NCBI RefSeq assembly: GCF_002954705.1
Contig: NZ_MSCO01000002.1
Coordinates: 798,502-862,501 of the forward strand
Reading direction: 5' to 3'
DNA from: Aliivibrio sifiae
Lineage (GTDB): Bacteria; Pseudomonadota; Gammaproteobacteria; Enterobacterales; Vibrionaceae
Length of the DNA: 64,000 nt
Shown: positions 36,352 through 45,745 of the stretch, in pieces
Layout: every line of letters starts with the position of its first letter
How positions within the stretch are numbered: the stretch's first letter is position 1
Made by a program: the position numbers and the translations under genes
Notes under the pieces: generated by a model
Databases searched by the model: none
What the model saw: the letters and a program-made list of their open reading frames with translations, nothing else
Told to the model about the DNA's origin: nothing

Positions 36352-37224
36352 ATGCAACAAAGAGTATCTTTAAAATTAAATCGTTTAGATTGGGTATTAC
36401 TGGTTATTATTGCCAGTTTTATCTTTTTGTTATGCGTGAAAGAGAGCGGAAGTCTTACTTATCATTGGCAATGGTCTCGCGCTCTCAATCTGCTGTTCAC
36501 TCATAAAGCAGACGGCTCATTACCTTATTTCTTCGATGGTATATTTTCAACATTACGCCTCACATTTTGGGGGATGCTCTTTGCTCTCGTCTTTGGAATT
36601 CTACTTGGCTTAGGTCGTCGTTCTCCTCTAGCTATTATTAGGGCTATCTCAAACAGTTACATTCAACTTATTCGAAATATTCCACCATTAGTCTTTATTT
36701 TTATCTTCTACTTCTTCATTGCTAATCAGCTTGTTCCTCTCTTTGGTCTTGAGTCATTACTTCGAGAGCACAATGGTGACATTAATATCGTACAGTCTTT
36801 TCTATTTGGCTCTGCTAATTTATGGGAAAACTTAATTGCGGGAGTGCTCTGTATCGGTATGATTTCAGCAGCTTATATTGGTGAAGTAGTTCGTTCTGGT
36901 TTAGATGCGATTCCACAAGGGCAGCATGAGGCAGCAAGAAGCCTAGGATTATCAACTTGGGATCGCTACCGTTATATTATTGCACCTCAGGTATTTAAAG
37001 TAATTATCCCTCCTTTAGCTGGACAATGTATATCGTTAGTTAAAGACTCTTCAATTATTTCATTGATATCAATACAGGAACTCACCTTTGTGGGTACTGA
37101 AATTGCCAACTCAAGTGGAATGATATTTGAAATTTGGATAATTGTGGCACTCTGCTATTTTGTTCTTTGTTTTAGCTTATCTCGTCTTTTTTCTTATTGG
37201 GAGAAAGACAAAACTGCATTGTAA
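36352..37224 (+). CDS. amino-acid ABC transporter permease
   Basis: About 290 aa, starting at ATG 36352 (MQQRVSLK), 5 nt after the binding-protein stop; an in-frame upstream start at 36322 would overlap that gene. It has IQLIRNIPPLVFIFIFYFF and the coupling loop EAARSLGLSTWDRYRYIIAPQ. It has a longer first periplasmic loop than the other permease. Confidence 0.9.
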   Translation: MQQRVSLKLNRLDWVLLVIIASFIFLLCVKESGSLTYHWQWSRALNLLFTHKADGSLPYFFDGIFSTLRLTFWGMLFALVFGILLGLGRRSPLAIIRAISNSYIQLIRNIPPLVFIFIFYFFIANQLVPLFGLESLLREHNGDINIVQSFLFGSANLWENLIAGVLCIGMISAAYIGEVVRSGLDAIPQGQHEAARSLGLSTWDRYRYIIAPQVFKVIIPPLAGQCISLVKDSSIISLISIQELTFVGTEIANSSGMIFEIWIIVALCYFVLCFSLSRLFSYWEKDKTAL

Positions 37225-37236
37225 ACGCTAAAAATA

Positions 37237-37267
37237 AGAAAGCTCAGAACAACTCCTGAGCTTTCTT
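37237..37267. terminator. shared terminator of the ABC operon and the chemoreceptor gene
   Basis: AAGAAAGCTCAG / CTGAGCTTTCTT, 12-bp perfect stem with a 7-nt loop, between convergent genes. Confidence 0.9.
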
Positions 37268-37305
37268 TATTAACTATCAATTTTATTGATACTGAATAAG
37301 TTAAC

Positions 37306-39168
37306 TTACACTGTAAATTTATTCATGATTTTTTCTTGATTCCCTACCAACTCAACTTGCTCATTAATAGCGATACCCGCATTCTGCGCAGCTTCATGTA
37401 CCAATATCGACAAGTCTTTAATATTCACAGTCTTACCATTAATTTCTTCGGCAACTTGGCTTTGCTCTTCTGCTGCTGAAGCAATATGAATGTTCATATC
37501 ATTAATTTGTTGGATAGTTTCTCTGATTTGCATTAATGCTTCTGCTGTTTGTTGTGCTTTATCTACTGTTGATTCAGCACGCTGCTGACTACTTGACATT
37601 GATGCTGATACTCGTGATGCACCCGATTGCAATTGATCAATCATACTTGCAATTTCAGTCGTTGATTGCTGCGTTCGTTTAGCTAATGTCCTAACTTCAT
37701 CTGCTACAACCGCAAAGCCTCGCCCCGCCTCACCAGCTCGTGCCGATTCAATGGCAGCATTCAAGGCTAATAAATTGGTTTGTTCTGCAATATCATTAAT
37801 CACTCGTAAAATAGTGCCGATGCTGTCTGTCGCTTTCTCTAGTGACTCCACCTCTACAACTGCTTGGTTAATATTGTTAGATAATTCAGTGATTTCATTC
37901 GAGGTTTGCTCAACAACGGTCATCCCATGCTCAGTGGCATCATCGGCTTTTTTAGCGTATTCCGCAGCATGTTGCACATTACCTGCTACATCAACAGACG
38001 TAGCCGCCATTTCATTCATTGCTGTTGCCAACTGCTCTAATTCCATCATTTGCGTATTCATCGCACTTGCGGATTCTTGAGCACCAGATGAAATCAATTG
38101 AGTTCCCCCCATTAATTTATGACTGAGCTCTTTTGTTTCAGTAACTTGACTCTGTAGGTTTTCAACGAATTGATTAAAACCACGGGCTAATGGTTCAAAC
38201 TCTGGGTCAATCTTAGTATCTAAGCGTTGAGTTAAATCAGCTTCACCAGAAGCAACATTATTAATCGCTTCATTTAATACTTGAACAGGACGAATTAAGC
38301 GAGAAAGTAAAGCCAACATAATACTAATAGCAATAACAACCGCGATTAAAGAATACAAAATAGATGTCGTGCGTAATTCATTTATGTGCTCAAAGATCTT
38401 CGCTTGATCAACAACAACGCCGACTGACCACGTTTGGCCTTCTATTGGTGTAAAATCAACATTATATGTACTCCCTTCTAGCTCTAAAGACTGCATGCCT
38501 GAACGCAACTCTAGATTAGGTAAAAAGTCATTAAATGACTTACCATTATATTTGCTATTAGGGTGAGCAATTACGGTTCCATCTTGATCTACAATAAATA
38601 AGTAACCAGCACCAAATAATTCAACTTGATTGACTAAATCAGCTAAGCGAGAAAGGCTTAAATCAAAAAATAAAGAGCCTTTAAACTGACCGTTTTCTTC
38701 AATAGTTGTAGCTATGGATATAAGAATATCTTTTGTTGCCGCATCTTCATAAGGAGCAGTAATGAGCGTTTTTCTTAACTGCTTTGAATCTATATACCAA
38801 CTCCTCGCCCTTGGATCATAATCAGAAGGGTTCCAAGAAGGCTCATTACCTAAAAAGGTTCCATCTTCAAAACCCACCCCAGCAAGAAGAAAAGCGTTTT
38901 TTATTTGTGGTTGCTTTAATACTGTCGACATTGAATCTGGCGTTGGGTTCGCTTTAATCATCGCTGTAGCATATTCGGCAAGCATCTTCTTACCTGATAA
39001 CTCTGAAGTCACGGTATTACGAACACCATCGACGATTTCTAAAATGCTCGACTCTACTTGACGTTCAACTTCTTTTTTCATATTTAAATATTGAACGACG
39101 CTTAAAACTGATAGCGTACAAACCATTATTACAGAAAATGCTGCAATAATTTTATGGCGAAACTTCAT
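37306..39168 (-). CDS. methyl-accepting chemotaxis protein with Cache-type sensor
   Basis: A 620-aa chemoreceptor. TM1 about residues 7-28, a periplasmic Cache-like ligand domain about 30-270 ([38 protein letters not shown]), TM2 about 273-295, HAMP to about 350, and a long signalling helix pair with [19 protein letters not shown] at the tip. The Cache 'DPRARSWY' pattern is common in receptors for amino acids and other small ligands. It sits beside an amino-acid transporter, but ligand identity is unproven. No CheR-binding pentapeptide at the C-terminus. Confidence 0.93.
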   Translation of the reverse strand: MKFRHKIIAAFSVIMVCTLSVLSVVQYLNMKKEVERQVESSILEIVDGVRNTVTSELSGKKMLAEYATAMIKANPTPDSMSTVLKQPQIKNAFLLAGVGFEDGTFLGNEPSWNPSDYDPRARSWYIDSKQLRKTLITAPYEDAATKDILISIATTIEENGQFKGSLFFDLSLSRLADLVNQVELFGAGYLFIVDQDGTVIAHPNSKYNGKSFNDFLPNLELRSGMQSLELEGSTYNVDFTPIEGQTWSVGVVVDQAKIFEHINELRTTSILYSLIAVVIAISIMLALLSRLIRPVQVLNEAINNVASGEADLTQRLDTKIDPEFEPLARGFNQFVENLQSQVTETKELSHKLMGGTQLISSGAQESASAMNTQMMELEQLATAMNEMAATSVDVAGNVQHAAEYAKKADDATEHGMTVVEQTSNEITELSNNINQAVVEVESLEKATDSIGTILRVINDIAEQTNLLALNAAIESARAGEAGRGFAVVADEVRTLAKRTQQSTTEIASMIDQLQSGASRVSASMSSSQQRAESTVDKAQQTAEALMQIRETIQQINDMNIHIASAAEEQSQVAEEINGKTVNIKDLSILVHEAAQNAGIAINEQVELVGNQEKIMNKFTV

Positions 39169-39286
39169 AGATATTCCCTATATTCAGTAATGAATTCTTA
39201 CATTACTCCACACAATCTATGATTATTGATCACTAATAAAGCACAAATTAACACTTTTGCAACAGCTGTCTCATTTATAATAAGCA

Positions 39287-39318
39287 TAAAAAAACAGCTA
39301 ACCCTCTCGGGTCAGCTG
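39287..39318 (-). terminator. terminator after the YciC-like membrane protein gene
   Basis: Minus strand CAGCTGACCC-GAGA-GGGTTAGCTG stem (one G-U) followed by a run of seven T. It separates this gene from the chemoreceptor. Confidence 0.85.
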
Positions 39319-39361
39319 CTTCTATTGATATTTCAAACAGTTATGATATTAAGTAACTAGA

Positions 39362-40042
39362 TTAGTCAATTTGTTGAATTTCTTCTAATCTCTTAGTGTT
39401 CACAGTAAAGACTCTGAACATAAAGATTGTATTCATCATTGATAAAACAACCTCACATACAGAGAAAAAGAAAGACAATGCAGCAGATTTAAGGCCAATT
39501 AAGCTAAATGCATACTCAATTAACCACATTAACCCTGTTGTAAATCCAAAGATAATTACCAGCCCCTTAAAAAGAATCCAATAATTGTCTTTCGTTTCAT
39601 GCCAACCTAACTTTATTGCATCTAACGTTTTCTCTTTATAAAGAACACAGTAAATCTCAGTAAAAGAAAAACGAGCCATTAAATATAAGCCTGGCAGTAC
39701 TAACGCAATAAAACCAGTTAATACCGCTGCACCTAAAATAATATTCATTAATACAAATGAAAACCAAGTACTTGCTGGAATTTGATACAGCTGGCTAAAT
39801 GGAACACGGCGTCCATCAAACGAATAAGCAATGTAATAAAGAATAGCACCCTTATAAAATGGGTAGATAGTTAAGATAAACAGCATGTAAATTAAGAATT
39901 TACCTGAACCATCCTCTTCATTAAAGCTCAATGCAATTCCATTTGTAATTAAAGCAAATGGCAAAACAAGAATACAGAAAGCGATGAAATGCTTTTTGAA
40001 GTAATTAAAGCTATCCATCAATAAAACTGATAAGGCTGGCAT
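39362..40042 (-). CDS. multi-pass membrane protein, UPF0259/YciC-like
   Basis: A 226-aa hydrophobic protein with six or so membrane segments. It has the plan of the YciC/UPF0259 group: an N-terminal amphipathic 'DSFNYFKKHF', a GLYLMARFSFTE turn and an AIKLGWHETKDNYW segment before the last helices. Similarity is by pattern only. Single-gene unit with its own terminator. Confidence 0.65.
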   Translation of the reverse strand: MPALSVLLMDSFNYFKKHFIAFCILVLPFALITNGIALSFNEEDGSGKFLIYMLFILTIYPFYKGAILYYIAYSFDGRRVPFSQLYQIPASTWFSFVLMNIILGAAVLTGFIALVLPGLYLMARFSFTEIYCVLYKEKTLDAIKLGWHETKDNYWILFKGLVIIFGFTTGLMWLIEYAFSLIGLKSAALSFFFSVCEVVLSMMNTIFMFRVFTVNTKRLEEIQQID

Positions 40043-40144
40043 CTCTTTTTATCCCTAAATATATTTGTTTAAATTGTGAGTCTCTATTTTTATGAGAATA
40101 ACAAATATCAAACCAACTAAGAAGCCGATTTTTATAAAGAAATA

Positions 40145-41050
40145 CTAACGTATAACATTATGGCTTTTAATCATTCGGATCCCTTCACGACGAATACAGC
40201 TACTGATCGGGTTTTGATCCATACTTGCACGCCAAATGAAGGATAATGTTCGCTCCATATTGAGTTCAGGAACATTTAAAGCAACTAATTCACCGCGCTC
40301 TATGTATTTCACTACATCTAGGTAAGGTAAACAGCTTAAATACTGTCCATTTGCAACAAGAGTTCTTAATACTGGTACGTATTCATATTCACGCCATACA
40401 TCTAAATCAGGAATTTTATCGTGAATAGCACTATCAAAAATAGTTCGAGTTCCTGCGCCATGCTCTCGTAATACCCATTTAGCCTGTTCAAGCTGCGCCA
40501 AACTTACTTTTTCATGCTTAGCAAAAGGGTGATGAGCTGCTGCGACAATGATTAGATGATCTTTACAAAAAACTTCTTGATGAATACGGCTATCATCACA
40601 ACGTCCTTCAATAATCCCCAACTCATATTTGTAATCAAGCACACCATTGATGATACCAGAGGTATTTTTCACCCCTAAAGATATTCTAATTTCTGGAAAG
40701 TCATTATCAATATTACTGATAAGGTTTGGAACTAGGTGTTCTGCTGCTGTCTGACTCGCGCCTAAAGATATCTCACCACTAATTAAATGCTGATCATAAA
40801 AGCCTAATTCAATCTGCTGTGCATCATGAATTAGCTTCTTTGCTTTAGGTCGAAGCCATACGCCCCAATGCGTTAGTGCCATTCTCTTTCCGTGGCGTTC
40901 AAATAAAGAACGGCCCAGCATTTTTTCTAACTGTGACAATGACATACTCGTTGCCGACTGAGTCAAGGACAATAGCTCTGCCGCCTGACTCACACTCCCT
41001 GTTGTTGCAACTGCATCAAAAACTGCCAACTGTTTTAATGAATAACGCAT
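40145..41050 (-). CDS. LysR-family regulator, divergent from the formate/nitrite channel
   Basis: A 301-aa LysR protein: HTH GSVSQAAELLSLTQSATSMS (residues about 18-37) and SLFERHGKRMALT, then an effector domain (GEISLGASQTAAEHLVPNLI). It resembles the YeiE/CbbR-like branch. I start at ATG 41050 (MRYSLKQLAVF), 5 nt after AAGAG; the ATG at 41056 is too close to that site. Divergent placement suggests it controls the FNT-CBS gene. Confidence 0.87.
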   Translation of the reverse strand: MRYSLKQLAVFDAVATTGSVSQAAELLSLTQSATSMSLSQLEKMLGRSLFERHGKRMALTHWGVWLRPKAKKLIHDAQQIELGFYDQHLISGEISLGASQTAAEHLVPNLISNIDNDFPEIRISLGVKNTSGIINGVLDYKYELGIIEGRCDDSRIHQEVFCKDHLIIVAAAHHPFAKHEKVSLAQLEQAKWVLREHGAGTRTIFDSAIHDKIPDLDVWREYEYVPVLRTLVANGQYLSCLPYLDVVKYIERGELVALNVPELNMERTLSFIWRASMDQNPISSCIRREGIRMIKSHNVIR

Positions 41051-41175
41051 AACCATCTCTTTTATAAGAACTTATTTTGAAAGAATAATACCACTTTAGA
41101 GCCATCAGTAAAACTGATATAGAACTTAAAAACAATCAATTTTACCTCGACGTCATTTACTCATAATCTAAATGG

Positions 41176-41211
41176 GCTCAAGCAAGACAGGTAATTATCT
41201 TTTGCTTGGGC
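41176..41211 (+). promoter_or_regulatory. leader hairpin before the FNT-CBS gene
   Basis: GCTCAAGCAA / TTGCTTGGGC (one G-T) stem around a 16-nt loop, 31 nt before the ATG and upstream of the strong AAGGAGG ribosome site. No T-run follows. It may be a LysR binding palindrome or an RNA structure in the leader. Confidence 0.4.
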
Positions 41212-41242
41212 TTATTAATAACCAATGACTTAAGGAGGACAA

Positions 41243-42706
41243 ATGAGCGCTAATCTCAGTCCAAATACTAGTGGACAATTTAATCCCAGTGAAATGATGG
41301 ACCAAGCGGCTTACTACGCTCTTGCTAAATCAAAGAAGCCGACCAGCATGGTCATAGGCTTAGCCATAATGGCAGGTGTATTTATCGGGATCGCCTTCAT
41401 TTTCTATATAACAGTAACGACTGGGAATGCACAAACTGGCTGGGGGATTAGCCGTTTTGCTGGAGGTTTAGCGTTTAGCTTAGGATTAATTCTTGTTGTT
41501 ATCGGCGGTGGTGAGTTATTTACCAGCTCCGTACTGTCAGCGATTGCCGTTGCAAATAAACAAATCAGCTTTGGAAAGATGTTAGGTATATGGGGCAAGG
41601 TTTACATTGGTAACTTTATTGGTGCCACCCTACTACTTGCACTTGTTGTTTCTGCTGGGATGTACCAAAACGATGGTGGTCAATGGGGATTAAACGCACT
41701 AAATATCGCTCAACATAAATTACATCATCAACCATTAGAAGCATTTGCTTTAGGTATTTTATGTAACTTGTTGGTGTGTTTAGCGGTTTGGCTAACTTTC
41801 TGTTCAACGAATATGTTAACAAAAGCAATCATGGTTATTCTTCCTGTTGCTATGTTTGTTAGCAGTGGCTTTGAGCACTGTGTTGCAAATATGTTCATGG
41901 TTCCACTAGGTATTGCAATTCAACAATTAGCTCCGCCAGAGTTTTGGCTTGCTGTTGGCGCATCACCTGAACAATACGCAGATTTAAACATTATTAACTT
42001 TATTACTGCCAACCTGATTCCTGTGACATTAGGAAACATCGTCGGCGGAGCTGGATTAGTTGGTTTAGGTTACTGGGCTATTTTTTCTCGCCCACAATTA
42101 AACGCAGTACCAGCATCACAAATCACACCACTTTTCACTGATTCAGACACTAAGGAAATAACTGAAATGAACGCGAATAAAATAGTAAATCAATTTATGG
42201 ATATTAACGCTTACGTACTTCACCCTGAAATGCCTGTTGAAATTGCATTAGATAACTTATTAGACCGTCACCTTTCTGGTGCAATTGTTATCAATAGTCA
42301 CAATGAAGTGGTTGGTTTTTTCTCTGAACACGATGTATTAGTTGAATTATGGTGTGAAGATTACCTACCAGAGAAAGGTCGTACTGTTGCTGATTTAATG
42401 AAAACGGATATCACAAGTATTTCATCAAAAGATACTCTACTTCAACTAGCTGAATTCTACGCTATTGATAAACCAAAACTATACCCTACAACAGACATGG
42501 GAATTGCAACAAGCTACAGCACATTATCAATAAATGATCGTGCTCGTGATATGCGTATTGCTAAGCCTCGTATCTTGCCTGTTATTGATGATAACAAGTT
42601 TGTTGGTGTCGTTACTCGTGAAGACGTTGTTACTCAACTACGTGCGATTTACGGTGAGCGTATGCAAGCGGTAAAAACTGAAGAAACTGATGCTATCGTT
42701 GCATAA
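41243..42706 (+). CDS. formate/nitrite transporter (FNT) fused to CBS domains
   Basis: A 487-aa protein. Residues about 30-285 form the six-helix FNT channel (GGGELFTSSVLS, WGKVYIGNFIGA, CNLLVCLAVWL, SSGFEHCVANMF, ITANLIPVTLGNIVGGAGLV). After a short linker come two CBS domains (about 305-470: VNQFMDINAYVLHPEMPVE, then VADLMKTDI and ILPVIDDNKFVGVVTRED). CBS pairs commonly bind adenine nucleotides, so this channel may be gated by cell energy state. E. coli FocA/NirC lack the CBS part. Strong ribosome site AAGGAGG. Confidence 0.9.
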   Translation: MSANLSPNTSGQFNPSEMMDQAAYYALAKSKKPTSMVIGLAIMAGVFIGIAFIFYITVTTGNAQTGWGISRFAGGLAFSLGLILVVIGGGELFTSSVLSAIAVANKQISFGKMLGIWGKVYIGNFIGATLLLALVVSAGMYQNDGGQWGLNALNIAQHKLHHQPLEAFALGILCNLLVCLAVWLTFCSTNMLTKAIMVILPVAMFVSSGFEHCVANMFMVPLGIAIQQLAPPEFWLAVGASPEQYADLNIINFITANLIPVTLGNIVGGAGLVGLGYWAIFSRPQLNAVPASQITPLFTDSDTKEITEMNANKIVNQFMDINAYVLHPEMPVEIALDNLLDRHLSGAIVINSHNEVVGFFSEHDVLVELWCEDYLPEKGRTVADLMKTDITSISSKDTLLQLAEFYAIDKPKLYPTTDMGIATSYSTLSINDRARDMRIAKPRILPVIDDNKFVGVVTREDVVTQLRAIYGERMQAVKTEETDAIVA

Positions 42707-42742
42707 CCTTAAAATAAAAATATAACAACACAGTTGGTAAAC

Positions 42743-42769
42743 AAGGGGCTTCTAAAATAGAAGCCCCTT
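42743..42769. terminator. shared terminator of the FNT-CBS gene and speG
   Basis: AAGGGGCTTCT / AGAAGCCCCTT, 11-bp perfect stem with a 5-nt loop, between convergent genes. Confidence 0.9.
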
Positions 42770-42794
42770 TATGTATCTAAAATTTACATCGTTA

Positions 42795-43319
42795 TTATTT
42801 TCGGTTTTCTAAATACTGATCTTGAAGAATATACATACGTTTAATATCGCAATATTCTCCATTAACAAAAATCTCTTGAATTAAATGTCCTTCTTCCGAA
42901 AATCCACATTTTTCATAAAGATGAATCGCTTTATCATTATTCACTGCAACATGCAGGTAAACCTTATGTAAATTCAATATCGTAAATGCATAATTTAATG
43001 CACGATGAATTAAACCTCGAGCATAGCCATTGCCTTGAAAATCAGGAGCAATAATGATTTGAAATTCTGCACTGCGGTGAATGCTATTAATTTCAACCAG
43101 TTCAACCAAACCAATAGATTGTTGATCATTATTTTCTGCAATAAAACGGCGCTCTGTACTGTCGTGAATGTGCTTACGAAATAAGTCTTCAAGCTCATAG
43201 TAAGACTCGTAAGGTTCTTCAAACCAATATGACATGATCGATCGGTTGTTATTCAACTGATGGATAAAACGTAAGTCGGTTTGTTCAAGTGCGCGTAGTC
43301 GAATTTCATTGTTCATCAT
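42795..43319 (-). CDS. speG: spermidine N1-acetyltransferase
   Basis: A 174-aa GNAT enzyme nearly collinear with V. cholerae SpeG as I remember it: [67 protein letters not shown], and the acetyl-CoA loop [10 protein letters not shown]. It acetylates spermidine/spermine to relieve polyamine excess. Single-gene unit. Confidence 0.95.
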   Translation of the reverse strand: MMNNEIRLRALEQTDLRFIHQLNNNRSIMSYWFEEPYESYYELEDLFRKHIHDSTERRFIAENNDQQSIGLVELVEINSIHRSAEFQIIIAPDFQGNGYARGLIHRALNYAFTILNLHKVYLHVAVNNDKAIHLYEKCGFSEEGHLIQEIFVNGEYCDIKRMYILQDQYLENRK

Positions 43320-43450
43320 AGTTATCCATTAACTAATAAAATAATAGTCATCACAAACGATATTATCCATATTGTGATTTGCAGAAAATACCACTATTCG
43401 ATAAAAACAGAAATAAATAAATGCACATAAGGCACAAATAACAAACATAA

Positions 43451-43480
43451 AAAAACCGAGCTACTTGAGCTCGGTTTATT
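43451..43480 (-). terminator. deaD terminator
   Basis: AAACCGAGCT / AGCTCGGTTT, 10-bp perfect stem with a 5-nt loop and an A-run (43451-43455, read as T on the minus strand), 15 nt after the deaD stop. Confidence 0.9.
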
Positions 43481-43494
43481 TTAATCTTTAATGA

Positions 43495-45417
43495 TTAGTC
43501 TTCGTTACGAGGTGTGCGTGGAGCACGGCTTGCGCCTGGAGCACGTTCGCCACGGTGACTGCCACGGTGATCGCCACCTTTGTTGCGGTCAAAACGACGT
43601 TCGCCACCACGGTTACCTTCACGATTTCCGCCTTCACGATTACCACGGTAACCACCACGGCTGTTACCGCCACGGTTCTCATCACGACCAGCACCACCGC
43701 CAGAACGAGGACGACGATCAATTGTTAGGTCAACGCCTTCAACAACAACCGCTTTCACTTCGTTTTGACGAATACGTAGTTGCTTAAGTTTGCTTGCAAC
43801 GTCTGCAGACATTTTCTTAGGTAACTGTACGTATGTGTGACCCGGTGCAAGTTTGATTGCGCCGATAGCACCTTTAGTGAAACCAAGTTCGTTAGCTAAA
43901 GCACCTACGATGTCTTTAACTTGAACGCCTTGCTCACGACCTACTTCTAGTTGGTACGTATCGAAATCGTCATTGTTGTATTGACGACGTTCGCCACGCT
44001 CTGGACGGTCTCCACGATCACGACGGTCACCACGCTCTGGACGGTCACCACGCTCTGGACGACGTTTAGCACGTTCCATTGCAGCAATCATTGGATCTGG
44101 ACCTTTGTAGAATAAAGGACGCTTACCTTGTTGACGCTTAAGAAGCATTGCTGCGATTGTCGCGGCATCAACTTCTAGAGTCTCTTGAAGCTTAGTAATT
44201 AAGTCAGAGAATGCTTCTAGTGCAACAAATTCTTTGTCTGCTGCTAATTCAGCACCAAGAACCGCTAGACGAGCTTCTGCAACTTGATCGCGATGTGGAA
44301 GTTCAATCTCTTCCATTGTAGATTTAGTTACACGCTCAATCGTACGTAGCATACGGATTTGGTTTGTGCGAACTAAAAGAATCGCTTTACCTTTACGTCC
44401 AGCACGACCTGTACGACCGATACGGTGGATGTAAGACTCAACATCGAATGGGATGTCGTAGTTAAATACGTGTGTAATACGAGGCACATCAAGACCACGA
44501 GCAACAACGTCAGTTGCAACTAGGATATCGATAACGCCACGTTTGATATGATCAACAGTACGCTCACGTAGAGACTGAGGAATATCACCGTGAAGTGCAG
44601 CAGCTTTAAAGCCACGAGCAGATAACCAATCAGCTAGACGCTCTGTATCTTGACGAGTACGTACGAATACGATTGACGCATCTGTTTCTTCAGTTTCAAG
44701 AAGACGAGACATTGCTTCGTCTTTCTCTACGCCTTTAACGATCCAGAAGTTCTGTGCTACTTTGTCAACGGTGTGGTTAGAGCCAGCAACATCAACACGA
44801 GCAGGATCACGTAGGTAACGGTCAACAATAGTCTTAACCATTGGAGGCATAGTTGCAGAGAACAGGATACGTTGAGCTGTTTCTGGTGCCTTTTCTAGGA
44901 TCCAAGTAACATCATCAACAAAACCCATTTTTAGCATTTCATCGGCTTCATCTAGGATGAACGTATGAACCTCGCCTAGGTTTAGACGGTCACGGTTAAG
45001 TAAATCTTTAACACGGCCAGGAGTACCAACGATGATATGAGCACCACGGCTTAGAGCACGCATTTGATCAACGATAGATGCGCCACCGTAGATCTCTAAA
45101 ACTTTAAGACCCTTGATGTTACGACCAAGGTTTTTAACTTCAGCAGCAACCTGGATAGCAAGTTCACGCGTTGGAGCCATGATAATTGCTTGTGGGTTAT
45201 GTTGCTTAAGGTTGATTTTATTTAACAGTGGTAAAGAGAAAGCAGCTGTTTTACCAGTACCTGTTTGAGCTTTACCAAGTGCATCACGACCAGCTAACAA
45301 AAGAGGGATAGACTCAGCTTGAATTGGCGTAGGTGCGATAAAGCCCATTTCATCAAGTGCAGATAAGATAGTTTCGTCTAAAGCCAGTTGGCGGAATTCA
45401 GTAATAGTTTCTGACAT
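43495..45417 (-). CDS. deaD: ATP-dependent DEAD-box RNA helicase DeaD/CsdA
   Basis: A 640-aa protein with all helicase motifs: AQTGTGKT (I), PTRELAIQ (Ia), DEAD (II, LDEADEMLKMGF), SAT (III) and HRIGRTGRAGRKG (VI). A DbpA/CsdA-type RNA-binding domain follows (VGALANELGFTKGAIGAIKL), then a basic Arg/Gly-rich tail with RPERGDR repeats. The length fits DeaD (629 aa in E. coli), which unwinds RNA in ribosome assembly and at low temperature. A long leader with an overlapping small frame precedes it, divergent from rnb. Confidence 0.95.
   Translation of the reverse strand: MSETITEFRQLALDETILSALDEMGFIAPTPIQAESIPLLLAGRDALGKAQTGTGKTAAFSLPLLNKINLKQHNPQAIIMAPTRELAIQVAAEVKNLGRNIKGLKVLEIYGGASIVDQMRALSRGAHIIVGTPGRVKDLLNRDRLNLGEVHTFILDEADEMLKMGFVDDVTWILEKAPETAQRILFSATMPPMVKTIVDRYLRDPARVDVAGSNHTVDKVAQNFWIVKGVEKDEAMSRLLETEETDASIVFVRTRQDTERLADWLSARGFKAAALHGDIPQSLRERTVDHIKRGVIDILVATDVVARGLDVPRITHVFNYDIPFDVESYIHRIGRTGRAGRKGKAILLVRTNQIRMLRTIERVTKSTMEEIELPHRDQVAEARLAVLGAELAADKEFVALEAFSDLITKLQETLEVDAATIAAMLLKRQQGKRPLFYKGPDPMIAAMERAKRRPERGDRPERGDRRDRGDRPERGERRQYNNDDFDTYQLEVGREQGVQVKDIVGALANELGFTKGAIGAIKLAPGHTYVQLPKKMSADVASKLKQLRIRQNEVKAVVVEGVDLTIDRRPRSGGGAGRDENRGGNSRGGYRGNREGGNREGNRGGERRFDRNKGGDHRGSHRGERAPGASRAPRTPRNED
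43985..44063 (-). repeat. 18-bp tandem repeat in deaD (RPERGDR tail)
   Basis: About four imperfect copies of an 18-bp unit (ccacgctctggacggtca-like on the plus strand) encode repeated RPERGDR/RDRGDR in the DeaD tail. The far C-terminus (43495-43700) is a further Arg/Gly-rich, low-complexity stretch. Confidence 0.75.
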
Positions 45418-45511
45418 TGGGATCCCAATAATTAAACATATAAAAAAGGTCCCATTTGCTCAGCAAGTTCCATACACACACACAAGCACTCGGGACAGGA
45501 CGGTTCATCAT
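45398..45511 (-). CDS. possible 37-aa upstream frame overlapping the deaD start
   Basis: On the minus strand an ATG at 45511 opens a 37-codon frame that passes the deaD ATG (45417) and stops with TGA at 45400-45398, 20 nt inside deaD in another frame. The peptide begins MMNRPVPSAC and is rich in Trp and Tyr. No strong ribosome site precedes it. E. coli also has a small coupled frame (yrbN) in front of deaD; no sequence match is claimed. It could couple or restrain deaD translation. Confidence 0.35.
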   Translation of the reverse strand: MMNRPVPSACVCVWNLLSKWDLFYMFNYWDPNVRNYY

Positions 45512-45745
45512 TTCAATAACTAACTATAGAAGATGATTAACTCAGGGCGCGGATAATGCCCTAATACGGCAAGAATTACCAGAAAAAATTGAGCAACTTC
45601 ACAAATTTAGCTCTATTTTCTTAGTTTCGATAGTTTTTTGTACATTACGCATGCTTTTTTACATATTTCATCGGTCTTTTCTAGCAATCAATTAAGGGCG
45701 ATAGTAAAGTTAGCTCGTTATTTCCTATTTATAGTATGAAGGCTC
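45418..45745. other. 328-bp divergent region between deaD and rnb
   Basis: It holds the deaD leader with the overlapping small frame, a (CA)n tract at about 45470-45484, a small AGGGC/GCCCT hairpin (45544-45563) and, further right, the rnb promoter region. A 12-bp palindrome TTGGGATCCCAA lies immediately before the deaD ATG and overlaps its ribosome site. No tRNA or other gene is seen. Confidence 0.5.

Noticed and set aside
43488..43787. Open frames within the deaD tail on both strands (Val/Thr-rich and His/Arg-rich)
   Set aside because: They are by-products of the low-complexity Arg/Gly-rich repeat coding sequence of deaD.
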